Source: JANELJ01 sp024511395
GTDB taxonomy: Bacteria > Pseudomonadota > Gammaproteobacteria > GRL18
Reading direction: 5' to 3'
Assembly (NCBI GenBank): GCA_963681975.1
Contig: OY820613.1
Span: 1,116,001-1,180,000 of the forward strand
Length of the DNA stretch: 64,000 bases
Each line of letters begins with the position of its first letter. Position 1 is the stretch's first letter. Made by a program: the position numbers and the translations under genes. Below the pieces are notes generated by a model that was given only the letters and a program-made list of their open reading frames with translations, was not told the origin of the DNA and searched no databases. Shown here one piece after another: positions 53,687 through 63,749 of the stretch.

Positions 53687-54915
53687 TGCGTATAGGCATT
53701 ATTGCGGGCGAAGCGTCTGGTGATATCCTTGCCTCCGGTTTAATTAAAGCCATTCACAAATACTATCCTGATGCACAGTTTGAAGGCATTGCCGGCCCTT
53801 TAATGATTGAGGCCGGCTGCAGGGCTATCTATCCGGCAGAAAAGCTGGCGGTGATGGGACTGGTTGAAGTGCTGGCTCATTATCGTGAATTATCCTCTAT
53901 CCGCAAGGAACTCATTGAATACTTTATTGCTAATCCTCCCGATGTCTTTATCGGTATCGATGCACCGGATTTTAACCTAGATATTGAAGCGGCTTTAAAA
54001 GCACAGGGCATTGGCACTATCCATTATGTCAGCCCCTCAGTCTGGGCCTGGCGACAGTATCGCTTGGCTAAAATTGCCCGGGCTGTGGATATGATCCTGA
54101 CTCTGTTTCCATTTGAAAAACGCTTTTATGAAAATCATAAAATTTCAGTTCAGTATGTGGGACATACCCTGGCTGATGAAATTGATTTAAAAATTGATGT
54201 TCCTGCTATCCGTAAAAAACTGTCACTGGATATAAAAAACAATCAATCTGTTATCGCCGTACTGCCGGGCAGCCGTATGTCCGAGGTGACACGACTTGCA
54301 CAGCCTTTTATTGCAACCATGCTCCAGTGTCTGCAGGAACAATACTTACAGAATAAATCGGATTTGGTTTTTGTTATACCCTTTGTTAATGAAAAAACCA
54401 GGGACTTTTTTACCCAGGAGCTGGATCAGCAGTTTAAGGGGCAGGACGTTTTACGCCAGCAGATCCATTTGTTTAACTGCTGCTCCAGAGATGTTATGGC
54501 AGCAGCCGATGCCGTATTACTGGCCTCCGGTACCGCTGCTCTGGAAGCCTTGTTATTAAAGAAACCCATGCTGGTGGCCTACAAACTGGCACCGTTGACA
54601 TACTGGATGGCCAAACGATTATTAAAAGTTCCTTATTACTCTCTACCCAATTTGCTGGCAGGGGAGTGTCTGGTGGAAGAAATTACCCAGAACGATGTTT
54701 GTCCTGAAATACTTACAGATAAAGTGTTAAATTTGCTCAATATTGAAAACTGGCAGGAAAAACTGAAAATATTTGATGACATTCACCAGCTGTTGCGTAA
54801 AAATGCCAATGAAACTGCAGCTCAGGCTGTTATAGATTATTTACGATCAAAGGGTAAACTGCCTGCCTCTGACTCGGTTGTTCGTGTTAAAGATCCCACG
54901 GCAGAAGAAAAATAA
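53686..54915 (+). CDS. lpxB: Lipid A disaccharide synthase
   Basis: LpxB condenses UDP-2,3-diacylglucosamine with lipid X. The 409-residue GT19 glycosyltransferase has GEASGDILASGL at the start, YVSPSVWAWRQYR, and the VLPGSRMSEV nucleotide motif. The ATG overlaps the lpxA stop (TAATG), and its own stop overlaps rnhB in the same way. Confidence 0.95.
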   Translation: MRIGIIAGEASGDILASGLIKAIHKYYPDAQFEGIAGPLMIEAGCRAIYPAEKLAVMGLVEVLAHYRELSSIRKELIEYFIANPPDVFIGIDAPDFNLDIEAALKAQGIGTIHYVSPSVWAWRQYRLAKIARAVDMILTLFPFEKRFYENHKISVQYVGHTLADEIDLKIDVPAIRKKLSLDIKNNQSVIAVLPGSRMSEVTRLAQPFIATMLQCLQEQYLQNKSDLVFVIPFVNEKTRDFFTQELDQQFKGQDVLRQQIHLFNCCSRDVMAAADAVLLASGTAALEALLLKKPMLVAYKLAPLTYWMAKRLLKVPYYSLPNLLAGECLVEEITQNDVCPEILTDKVLNLLNIENWQEKLKIFDDIHQLLRKNANETAAQAVIDYLRSKGKLPASDSVVRVKDPTAEEK

Positions 54916-55520
54916 TGGCTTTTGATCCTCTGTATGAAAACCTGTCCGGTCTGGTTGCGGGTATTGATGAAGTTGGCAGAGGCCCGCTGGCCGGTGCTGT
55001 GGTAACGGCTGCCGTTATACTGGATCCGAGTAAGCCTATTAAAGGGCTTGATGATTCCAAAAAAATCTCTGAAAAAAAACGAAACATCTTGGCACAGCAG
55101 ATCAAAGAGCGGGCATTATGTTATTGTCTTGCCCGCGCCGAACACGGTGAAATTGATGATTTAAATATTTTTCAGGCCACTCTGCAGGCCATGCGCCGTG
55201 CAGTGCAAGGGTTGCATATTAGGCCTGATCGGGTGCTGGTGGATGGTAAGTTCTGTCCTGATATTACTTATTCATGTGAGGCGGTGGTAAAAGGTGATTC
55301 AAGGGTGGCGGCTATTAGTGCCGCCTCAATTCTGGCCAAGGTGGAACGGGATAATGAAATGATTGCCTTGGATAAAGTCTGGCCCGGCTATGGCTTTGCA
55401 AAACATAAGGGCTACCCGACCAAAGTGCATATTGAAGCCTTACAAAAGCTGGGTGTAACCCCTATCCACCGTAGAAGTTATAAGCCGGTACAGAAAATTT
55501 TAAATATGCAAAACGTATAA
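54915..55520 (+). CDS. rnhB: Ribonuclease HII
   Basis: RNase HII removes ribonucleotides from DNA and RNA in hybrids. The 201-residue protein has the acidic motif GIDEVGRGPLAGAVV at the start, plus KGDSRVAAISAASILAKVERD and the GYPTKVH motif. It is translationally coupled to lpxB through a one-base overlap. Confidence 0.95.
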   Translation: MAFDPLYENLSGLVAGIDEVGRGPLAGAVVTAAVILDPSKPIKGLDDSKKISEKKRNILAQQIKERALCYCLARAEHGEIDDLNIFQATLQAMRRAVQGLHIRPDRVLVDGKFCPDITYSCEAVVKGDSRVAAISAASILAKVERDNEMIALDKVWPGYGFAKHKGYPTKVHIEALQKLGVTPIHRRSYKPVQKILNMQNV

Positions 55521-55564
55521 TATTCCCTGATTTTGAGACAGCAGCTTCTAAAGCACTTTAAAAA

Positions 55565-58500
55565 ATGCCCAATACTTTTGTTCACTTAAATATCCACACT
55601 GAATTTTCTCTGGTTGATGGAATTGTCCGTCTCAAGCACTTAATCCAGGCAGCCAAAGACCAGAAAATGCCGGCTCTGGCAGTCACAGATCAAAGTAATG
55701 TCTATGCTCAGGTTAAGGTTTATCAGGCCTGTCTGGGTGCAGGTATTAAGCCCATAGTCGGTGCTGATCTCTGGTTAAAAAATCCTGATGACTCTGCACA
55801 GCCGTTTCGCATATTAATTCTTTGCCAGAATAATGACGGCTACCTGAACCTGAAACATTTAATCAGCCGAAGTTATCTGGAAGGCCAGCATCTGGGCAAA
55901 GCGATGATTGAAAAAGACTGGTTGGCTGAGCGTTCAGACGGTTTAATAGTATTACTGGGCAAGGGCAGTGAAATCGGCAGCCTGTTATTAGAAGAGCACT
56001 ACAGCGAGGCAAAAGCCGCCATTGGCTTTTACCAGCAGTTATTTCCAGACCGGCTTTACCTGGAGCTGCAGCGTATTTCACACCCCGGAGATGAACTGTT
56101 TTTGCATCAGGCGGTACAACTGGCCGGTGAATACAAGCTTCCCGTGGTGGCGACTAATGCGGTGCGTTTTATTAAGCGCGAAAATTTTGAGGCACATGAG
56201 GCACGGGTGTGTATTAACCAGGGCAGGGTACTGGCTGATAAACACCGGCCTAAGGATTATACCGAAGAGCAGTATTTAAAATCGGCAGCAGAAATGGCCG
56301 AGCTGTTTCAGGATATTCCGGAAGCTGTCGAAAACAGCGTAGAGATTGCCAGACGCTGTAATGTTACCCTGCACCTGGGCGAAAACTTTCTGCCTGACTT
56401 CCCGATACCGGAAGGCTTAAGCATGGATGAACATTTCCACAGGCTTTCCCATGAAGGACTGGATAAACGTTTTCCCCAGTTATTTGGTGAGGATTTTGAC
56501 TTTGATAAAGCAGAATATCAGGATCGTATAAAAGAATACCGGGAACGTCTGGATATAGAACTGGATGTTATTATCGGCATGGGCTTCCCCGGTTATTTCC
56601 TGATTGTTGCCGACTTTATTCAGTGGGCCAAAAATAATAGTGTACCGGTGGGGCCAGGTCGGGGCTCTGGTGCTGGCTCCCTAGTGGCTTATGCTCTGAC
56701 CATTACCGATCTGGACCCTCTGGAATACGATTTACTGTTTGAACGTTTCCTGAATCCGGAACGGGTATCTATGCCCGACTTTGATATTGATTTCTGTATG
56801 GAAGGCCGGGATAAAGTGATCCAGTATGTGGCTGAAACCTATGGACGGGATAGGGTGTCGCAAATTATTACCTTCGGTTCCATGGCCGCCAAGGCGGCTA
56901 TTCGGGATGTGGGACGGGTACAGAGCCAGGGCTATGGCTTTGTGGACTCCATTGCCAAGCTGATCCCCATGGATATCGGTATTACCATTTCCAAAGCCAT
57001 GGAGCAGGAGGAAGAACTGCAGCAGCGCTATGATACCGATGATGCCGTTAAAGAGCTGATTGATATGGCGCTGGCCCTGGAAGGCATTACCCGGAATGTA
57101 GGTAAACATGCTGGGGGCGTGGTCATTTCTCCCAGTGATATTAATGAATTTTCCCCCATCTACTGTGAACAGGGTTCTCAGAGCATTGTTACCCAGTTTG
57201 ATAAAAACGACGTGGAAACTGTCGGTCTGGTCAAGTTTGACTTCCTGGGCTTAAAAACGCTGACAGTGATTGACTGGGCACTGGAAATTATTAATACCCG
57301 GCTTAAAAAAGAGGGCAAGGAACCAGTCGATATTAGCCAGATTGACCTGACGGATCGGGCTTCCTTTGATACCCTAAAAGCCAGTAATACCACGGCCGTT
57401 TTCCAGCTGGAATCCCGCGGCATGAAGAAGCTGATCAAACGCCTGCAGCCGGACTGTTTTGAAGATATTGTGGCCTTGGTGGCCCTGTTCCGTCCTGGTC
57501 CTTTACAGTCCGGTATGGTGGACGATTTTATTGACCGAAAGCATGGCCGGCAGAAAGTTGAATATCCTCATCCTTCGCTGGAACCCATTCTTCAGCCCAC
57601 CTATGGTACCATTTTATACCAGGAACAGGTGATGCAGATCTCCCAGGTGCTGTCCGGTTATACTCTGGGTGGAGCCGATCTGTTGCGCCGTGCCATGGGT
57701 AAGAAAAAACCGGAAGTCATGGCCCAGCAGCGTTCTATTTTTGAAGAGGGAGCCGTTAAAAATAATGTAGACAAAGAAGTGGCTACCCATATTTTTGACC
57801 AGATGGAAAAATTTGCTGCCTATGGTTTTAACAAATCTCACTCAGCGGCCTATGCGCTGGTTTCCTATCAGACGCTCTGGTTAAAAACCCATTTTGTAGA
57901 AGCCTTTATGGCCGCTGTATTATCGGCAGATATGGATAATACCGATAAGGTGGTGATAATTATTGAAGAATGCCGAGATCAGGGGCTTAAGGTGGTGGCT
58001 CCGAAAGTGAATGTATCGGAATACAAGTTTACCGTCAGTGATGATAATGAAATTGTCTATGGCCTAGGAGCCATTAAAGGGGTTGGTGAAGGCGCCATTG
58101 AAAGTATTATTGAGAGCCGTAACAGCGGTGGCCCCTACAAGGATTTTCAGGACTTCTGCAATCGGGTGGATCTGCGGCGCTGCAATAAACGGGTTATAGA
58201 AACTCTGGTTAAATCCGGCGCCCTTGACGATATGGGCTGTACCCGGGCCACCCTGTTTAAGGTCATACCGGAAGCCACTAAAGCGGCTGAACAGTTCGCC
58301 AAAGCCGAGGCAGTGGGGCAGGATGACCTGTTTGGCGGGGACTTTTTTGCCACCGGCTCACTGGACAGTACGGCGGAGGAAGCCGCTGGTTTTGAGCCGC
58401 TGGAAGAATGGCCGGAAGACGAACGTCTGAGGTATGAAAAAGATACTCTGGGACTGTATCTTACCGGACACCCCATTGATCAGTATCTTGATGAACTGAA

Positions 58501-59053
58501 AAACTTTATTACCCATCGCCTGGTTGAACTTAACCCGGAGAAAAAGCAGAATATTGTTATTGCAGGTCTGATTATTGGTATTCGAACCATTAATACCAAA
58601 CGGGGCTTAATGGCTATTGTGACTATTGATGATCGCAGCGCCCGTCAGGAAATCACCCTGTTTTCTGAGCAGTTCACGGAATTTAAAGATATTTTAATTA
58701 AAGATTCAGTGATTGTAGTTTCCGGTGAACTGAGACTGGATCATTATTCCGGTAATGCCCGTATTAATGTTAATCATATTTATGATCTGGATGAAGCCCG
58801 TAATCATTTTGCCCGCAGACTGGCTGTATCCCTGCATCGGGAGCAAATAGACAATGATTTTATTGAGCAGTTCAGGGAACTTCTAAGCACTTTTTCTGAA
58901 GACGGGGAATGCCCGGTGGTCTGTTATTATCGGGGAGAAAAAGCCAAAGCAGCTATGCGCCTTGGAGATAACTGGCGAGTGCATCTGAATCGGGAACTCA
59001 TTCAGCGCTTGGAGCATCTGACCGGCCATTTGAGTAAAATCATTTACCGTTAA
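55565..59053 (+). CDS. dnaE: DNA polymerase III alpha subunit
   Basis: DnaE is the replicative polymerase catalytic subunit. The 1162-residue protein has an N-terminal PHP domain (FVHLNIHTEFSLVDG), the family C polymerase core with active-site PDFDIDFC near residue 401, helix-hairpin-helix region and OB fold near the end. Length is typical for proteobacterial DnaE1. Confidence 0.96.
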   Translation: MPNTFVHLNIHTEFSLVDGIVRLKHLIQAAKDQKMPALAVTDQSNVYAQVKVYQACLGAGIKPIVGADLWLKNPDDSAQPFRILILCQNNDGYLNLKHLISRSYLEGQHLGKAMIEKDWLAERSDGLIVLLGKGSEIGSLLLEEHYSEAKAAIGFYQQLFPDRLYLELQRISHPGDELFLHQAVQLAGEYKLPVVATNAVRFIKRENFEAHEARVCINQGRVLADKHRPKDYTEEQYLKSAAEMAELFQDIPEAVENSVEIARRCNVTLHLGENFLPDFPIPEGLSMDEHFHRLSHEGLDKRFPQLFGEDFDFDKAEYQDRIKEYRERLDIELDVIIGMGFPGYFLIVADFIQWAKNNSVPVGPGRGSGAGSLVAYALTITDLDPLEYDLLFERFLNPERVSMPDFDIDFCMEGRDKVIQYVAETYGRDRVSQIITFGSMAAKAAIRDVGRVQSQGYGFVDSIAKLIPMDIGITISKAMEQEEELQQRYDTDDAVKELIDMALALEGITRNVGKHAGGVVISPSDINEFSPIYCEQGSQSIVTQFDKNDVETVGLVKFDFLGLKTLTVIDWALEIINTRLKKEGKEPVDISQIDLTDRASFDTLKASNTTAVFQLESRGMKKLIKRLQPDCFEDIVALVALFRPGPLQSGMVDDFIDRKHGRQKVEYPHPSLEPILQPTYGTILYQEQVMQISQVLSGYTLGGADLLRRAMGKKKPEVMAQQRSIFEEGAVKNNVDKEVATHIFDQMEKFAAYGFNKSHSAAYALVSYQTLWLKTHFVEAFMAAVLSADMDNTDKVVIIIEECRDQGLKVVAPKVNVSEYKFTVSDDNEIVYGLGAIKGVGEGAIESIIESRNSGGPYKDFQDFCNRVDLRRCNKRVIETLVKSGALDDMGCTRATLFKVIPEATKAAEQFAKAEAVGQDDLFGGDFFATGSLDSTAEEAAGFEPLEEWPEDERLRYEKDTLGLYLTGHPIDQYLDELKNFITHRLVELNPEKKQNIVIAGLIIGIRTINTKRGLMAIVTIDDRSARQEITLFSEQFTEFKDILIKDSVIVVSGELRLDHYSGNARINVNHIYDLDEARNHFARRLAVSLHREQIDNDFIEQFRELLSTFSEDGECPVVCYYRGEKAKAAMRLGDNWRVHLNRELIQRLEHLTGHLSKIIYR

Positions 59054-59484
59054 TGGAACTTCTGACCCTGTTTTTCAGTGGCTTTACATCTTCAACCTTG
59101 TTGCCGGGCAGTTCTGAAGTCCTGTTTGCCTGGATGCTGTCCCAGCAAAGCTGGCCGGTCTGGTTACTGATTGTCGTAGTGGGTACAGCTAATTCTTTAG
59201 GCGGTATGACCAACTGGCTGCTGGGTATATTAATACGCCGTGGACTGCTGGAAGACAGGGACAAAAAAAAGCACAACAGGAAAGCTAATAAAACCAGACT
59301 AAATGCGGAACAGTGGCTAGAACAGCACGGTGCCCGGGTACTGTTTTTCAGTTTTCTGCCCATCATCGGCGACCCCTTATGTCTGGTGGCCGGGCTAATT
59401 AAAATAAGCTGGCTGCAGGCTCTGCTTTATATTAGCCCGGGGAAATTTTTTCGTTATATTGCCATAGCTTACTTTATAAACTAA
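59053..59484 (+). CDS. YqaA/DedA-type small membrane protein
   Basis: The 143-residue protein has about three membrane segments and a NSLGGMTNWLLG motif of the YqaA group of the DedA (SNARE-associated) superfamily, thought to help lipid or membrane transport. It overlaps the dnaE stop by one base. The exact role is unknown. Confidence 0.8.
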   Translation: MELLTLFFSGFTSSTLLPGSSEVLFAWMLSQQSWPVWLLIVVVGTANSLGGMTNWLLGILIRRGLLEDRDKKKHNRKANKTRLNAEQWLEQHGARVLFFSFLPIIGDPLCLVAGLIKISWLQALLYISPGKFFRYIAIAYFIN

Positions 59485-59584
59485 TAATGTTATAATTATT
59501 TATTGTATAATAAGATTTTGCTCTCAACTTCCCTGCAGTAAAAAGGGACTTAATTGCCAGAATTAAAACATAAGAAAAGACAAA

Positions 59585-60544
59585 ATGAATCCAAATTTTC
59601 TTGATTTTGAACAACCAATTGCTGAACTGGAAGCTAAAATTGAAGAGCTTCGCTATGTCGGCAATGATACCGATCTTAACTTATCCGAAGAAATTTCCAC
59701 CTTACAGGGTAAAAGCCGTTCCTTAACGGAATCCATTTTTAAGAGCCTGACTCCCTGGCAGATCTCTCAGTTAGCCCGTCATCCTCTACGTCCTTATACT
59801 CTGGACTATATTGAACACATGTTTACGGATTTTGAAGAACTGCACGGCGATCGGGCTTTTGCCGATGATTCTCCTATAGTCGGTGGTCTGGCCCGTCTGG
59901 AGGGTCGGCCGGTTATGGTCATAGGTCACCAGAAAGGCCGCGACACAGCAGAAAAGGTAAAACGTAATTTTGGTATGCCGCGTCCGGAAGGTTATCGTAA
60001 AGCTCTGCGCCTGATGAAACTGGCGGAACGTTTTAAATTACCGATTCTGACCTTTATTGATACTCCCGGAGCCTATCCCGGTGTGGATGCTGAAGAACGC
60101 GGACAAAGTGAAGCCATTGCCCGTAATTTAATTGAAATGTCCGAGTTAAAAGTACCCGTCATCTGTACCGTTATCGGTGAAGGTGGTTCCGGCGGCGCAC
60201 TGGCCATTGGAGTCGGTGACCGAGTGAATATACTGCAGTACAGTACCTATTCCGTAATTTCTCCAGAAGGCTGTGCCTCTATTTTATGGAAAAGTGCCGA
60301 TAAAGCAGCCGAAGCGGCTGAAGCCATGGGCATAACCTCTGAGCGTTTAAAAGAACTTGGTCTGGTAGATCAGATTATAGAAGAGCCTCTGGGCGGTGCT
60401 CATCGCGATCATAAAGCCATGGCCAGTAAACTGAAACAATCCTTACTGGAAACTCTGGAACACCTGTCCGAACTGCCTGCGGACCGGTTACTGGATGCCC
60501 GCTACGAACGCCTGATGAAATACGGTAATTTTATTGAGGCTTAA
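59585..60544 (+). CDS. accA: Acetyl-CoA carboxylase carboxyltransferase alpha subunit
   Basis: AccA, with AccD, transfers carboxyl to acetyl-CoA to give malonyl-CoA. The 319-residue crotonase-fold protein has the usual N-terminal LDFEQPIAELEAKIEEL, GDRAFADDSPI and GEGGSGGALAIG motifs. Length equals that of E. coli AccA. Two TATAAT-like sequences lie in the 100 bases before it, but no clear -35. Confidence 0.96.
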   Translation: MNPNFLDFEQPIAELEAKIEELRYVGNDTDLNLSEEISTLQGKSRSLTESIFKSLTPWQISQLARHPLRPYTLDYIEHMFTDFEELHGDRAFADDSPIVGGLARLEGRPVMVIGHQKGRDTAEKVKRNFGMPRPEGYRKALRLMKLAERFKLPILTFIDTPGAYPGVDAEERGQSEAIARNLIEMSELKVPVICTVIGEGGSGGALAIGVGDRVNILQYSTYSVISPEGCASILWKSADKAAEAAEAMGITSERLKELGLVDQIIEEPLGGAHRDHKAMASKLKQSLLETLEHLSELPADRLLDARYERLMKYGNFIEA

Positions 60545-60575
60545 TAATGAAAGGAGCTGGAAGGAGTAACAGGCC

Positions 60576-61979
60576 ATGTCGGTAACTCCTCAGTCCCTTC
60601 ATTATCACTTAACCCGTCTGGTTGACAGCCAGAAATTCCTTATTGCCTACAGCGGCGGGGTGGACTCCCATGTTCTGCTGCATCTCTGTTATCAGCTAAA
60701 AAAACATAGCTTGGGTAAAGATCTGAACTTTTCCGCGGTATATATTGATCATGGTCTCAGCCCTTATGCTCAAAAATGGGGGGAGCATTGTCAGCGGGTT
60801 TGTTATGAACTGGACATTCCTCTGAGCATTATTGAAGTCAATGCCCAGCCTGAGCAGGGGCAAAGCCCGGAAGTGGCAGCCCGCAAAGCAAGATACCAGG
60901 CTTTTCATGAAATTTTAACAGACGGGGAATGCCTGCTCACTGCTCAGCATTTGGATGATCAGGCCGAAACCGTATTGCTGCAGTTAATGCGCGGCAGCGG
61001 TACCCGTGGATTATCAGCCATGCCTGAGCTTAAGAATTTTGGCAAAGGCTGGCTGTGCCGGCCCATGCTGGATGTCGATAAGCGGAGTATACTGGCCTAT
61101 GCACAGCAGCATCAGCTGCACTGGGTAGAAGATGAAAGCAATCAGGAGCAGCGCTTTGACCGTAATTTTTTACGCCATAGTATTCTGCCTGAATTGCAGA
61201 AACACTGGCCTTCGGTACAAAGTAATATTACCCGTACCGCCAGTGTGCTGGGTGAGTCTCAATATCTGCTCGATATTATGGCTAAAGAGGATTTTACTGC
61301 TGCGGTTGAATTTGAAAATGAGCAGCAGACAGCCGATAAACTGGTATTAAATAAAGTCAGAGAACTGGTCAGTTTACAAGCCTCACAAGCCTTAACTGAT
61401 GCTCGTTTTAAACTGGCCCGGATGCATAATTTATTAAGATACTGGATACACCTCAATGACTTACCCATGCCATCTAAAAAAATTCTTGAACAGGTGGTGC
61501 ACAATATTGTCTTTTCCCGTAACGATGCCTCACCGGTAGTATGCTGGAAAAGAGATTCGTTTCAATGTGAAATCAGAAAATACCGTAATACCCTGTACCT
61601 GATCAATCGAACCGGACAACCGGTTATTGCTGAACAGGTCAGAACACAAAGTTATACTCTTAAACCGGATCAACCGGTAAGCCTCACTGGTATCGGGATG
61701 ATCTGTCTTGAGCTAGGTTCTGAAGAATTGAAACAAACCATTATAGTACGTTTCCGGCAGGGTGGGGAACGTTTCAGAAAATCCAGGGGCGCAGCATCAA
61801 GTCTGTTAAAACACTGGTTTCAGGAACAGGGCATCCCGCCTTGGGAACGGGATTATATGCCATTAATTTTTGTGGATAATGAGCTGGTTCAGGTGGGTAA
61901 CTGTATTGTTAATAAAGATTTTGGTAATGAAAGTGGCAAACCCAAAGTTTTTGTAAAATCTGATCACTCATTAGCATAA
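60576..61979 (+). CDS. tilS: tRNA(Ile)-lysidine synthase
   Basis: TilS puts lysidine at C34 of tRNA-Ile(CAU). The 467-residue protein has the PP-loop ATP motif SGGVDS at residues 26-31, a central TilS substrate domain, and a C-terminal domain with RFRQGGERFRKS and WERDYMPLIF. Its position after accA is standard. Confidence 0.93.
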   Translation: MSVTPQSLHYHLTRLVDSQKFLIAYSGGVDSHVLLHLCYQLKKHSLGKDLNFSAVYIDHGLSPYAQKWGEHCQRVCYELDIPLSIIEVNAQPEQGQSPEVAARKARYQAFHEILTDGECLLTAQHLDDQAETVLLQLMRGSGTRGLSAMPELKNFGKGWLCRPMLDVDKRSILAYAQQHQLHWVEDESNQEQRFDRNFLRHSILPELQKHWPSVQSNITRTASVLGESQYLLDIMAKEDFTAAVEFENEQQTADKLVLNKVRELVSLQASQALTDARFKLARMHNLLRYWIHLNDLPMPSKKILEQVVHNIVFSRNDASPVVCWKRDSFQCEIRKYRNTLYLINRTGQPVIAEQVRTQSYTLKPDQPVSLTGIGMICLELGSEELKQTIIVRFRQGGERFRKSRGAASSLLKHWFQEQGIPPWERDYMPLIFVDNELVQVGNCIVNKDFGNESGKPKVFVKSDHSLA

Positions 61980-62093
61980 ATAGATGGAGCCATAACTGTG
62001 AAATAAGTGGGTGAAATTAACTGCAATAAACGGTAAAATTACCTTTTCAGATCCGACAAATTTTTTTACCATCTAAGAGTCCGTTCAAACATA

Positions 62094-63749
62094 ATGACCA
62101 AGTATATATTTATCACCGGAGGTGTAGTTTCCTCTCTGGGCAAGGGTATTGCCTCTGCCTCATTAGCCACATTGCTGGAAGCCAGGGGACTGAAAGTGAC
62201 CCTGCTTAAACTGGATCCCTATATCAATGTTGACCCTGGAACCATGAGTCCGTTTCAGCATGGTGAGGTCTATGTCACCGAGGACGGCGCTGAAACTGAT
62301 CTGGATCTGGGGCATTACGAACGTTTTGTACGCACCAATATGCGCCAGAGTAATAACTTTACTGCGGGCCGTGTTTATGAAAGTGTGCTGTCCAAGGAAC
62401 GCCGGGGTAATTACTTGGGTGCCACGGTTCAGGTTATTCCCCATATTACTGATGAAATCAAGCAGCGCATTTACCTTGGTGCAGCGGATGCTGATATTGC
62501 CATGATTGAAATCGGCGGCACCGTAGGGGATATTGAATCCCTGCCGTTTATGGAGGCTATCCGCCAGCTGGGTATTCAGATGGGCAGTGACAATACCCTT
62601 TTTATGCACCTGACCCTGCTGCCTTATATACCCACTGCCGGTGAATTAAAAACCAAGCCTACACAGCACTCCGTTAAGGAATTACAGTCCATTGGTATTC
62701 GTCCGGACATTCTGGTGTGTCGTGCGGATCGGGAAATCCCCGATGAAGAACGTCGTAAAATTGCCCTGTTTACCAATGTGGAAGAAAGGGGTGTTATATC
62801 CGCCATTGATGTGGACAGTATTTACCGTATACCACTGCTATACCATGAGCAGAAACTGGATCAGCTGGTGGTGGAAAAACTGAAGCTGGATGTACCGGAT
62901 GCCGATCTGTCCCAGTGGCAGGCTGTAGTTAATGCCCAGAAAAATCCACAGGGCGAAGTCAATGTAGCCATGGTGGGTAAATATGTGGATTTAACGGAAT
63001 CCTATAAATCCTTGTCTGAATCTTTAATCCATGCCGGCATTCATACTTCCACCCGCGTAAAAATTACCTATGTGGATTCAGAAGAAATTGAAAAGAACGA
63101 CACCGACTGCCTCAAAGCAATGGATGCCATTCTGGTTCCCGGTGGTTTTGGCAACCGGGGTGTAGAAGGCAAGACACTGGCTGCTCAGTATGCCCGGGAA
63201 AACAAGGTGCCTTATCTGGGGATCTGTCTGGGTATGCAGGTGGCCGTTATTGAATATGCCCGTCATGTAGCTCAACTGGACAAGGCCCATAGTACTGAAT
63301 TTGACCCTCAGACACCTAATCCGGTTATTGCCCTGATCACTGAATGGCAAAGAGAAGATGGTACCATTGAAGTACGTGATGAAAATACCGATCTGGGCGG
63401 TACCATGCGCTTGGGCGGTCAGCCCTGTAAACTGGCAGCCGGTTCCAGGGTTAAGGAAATTTACGGTAAAGAAGTGATTGTGGAACGACACCGTCACCGC
63501 TATGAGTTTAATAACCAGTACCGTAAACCGCTGGCTAATGCCGGTTTAATTTTCTCCGGTATTTCCTTGGATGAAAATTTGGTGGAAGTAGTAGAAGTGG
63601 CCGATCACCCTTGGTTTGTGGCCTGTCAGTTCCATCCTGAATTTACCTCCACGCCCAGAGACGGTCATCCTCTGTTTACCAGTTATATTAACCAGGCCCG
63701 TGTCAGTGCCGGACTGGAAATAGTCAATAAAGAAGGAAAACTGTTTTAA
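62094..63749 (+). CDS. pyrG: CTP synthase
   Basis: PyrG makes CTP from UTP with glutamine. The 551-residue protein has the synthetase domain (KYIFITGGVVSSLGKGIASA at the start) and a class I glutaminase domain with nucleophile Cys378 in GICLGMQ and the His-Glu pair in FHPEFTS. Its stop overlaps the kdsA start. Confidence 0.97.
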   Translation: MTKYIFITGGVVSSLGKGIASASLATLLEARGLKVTLLKLDPYINVDPGTMSPFQHGEVYVTEDGAETDLDLGHYERFVRTNMRQSNNFTAGRVYESVLSKERRGNYLGATVQVIPHITDEIKQRIYLGAADADIAMIEIGGTVGDIESLPFMEAIRQLGIQMGSDNTLFMHLTLLPYIPTAGELKTKPTQHSVKELQSIGIRPDILVCRADREIPDEERRKIALFTNVEERGVISAIDVDSIYRIPLLYHEQKLDQLVVEKLKLDVPDADLSQWQAVVNAQKNPQGEVNVAMVGKYVDLTESYKSLSESLIHAGIHTSTRVKITYVDSEEIEKNDTDCLKAMDAILVPGGFGNRGVEGKTLAAQYARENKVPYLGICLGMQVAVIEYARHVAQLDKAHSTEFDPQTPNPVIALITEWQREDGTIEVRDENTDLGGTMRLGGQPCKLAAGSRVKEIYGKEVIVERHRHRYEFNNQYRKPLANAGLIFSGISLDENLVEVVEVADHPWFVACQFHPEFTSTPRDGHPLFTSYINQARVSAGLEIVNKEGKLF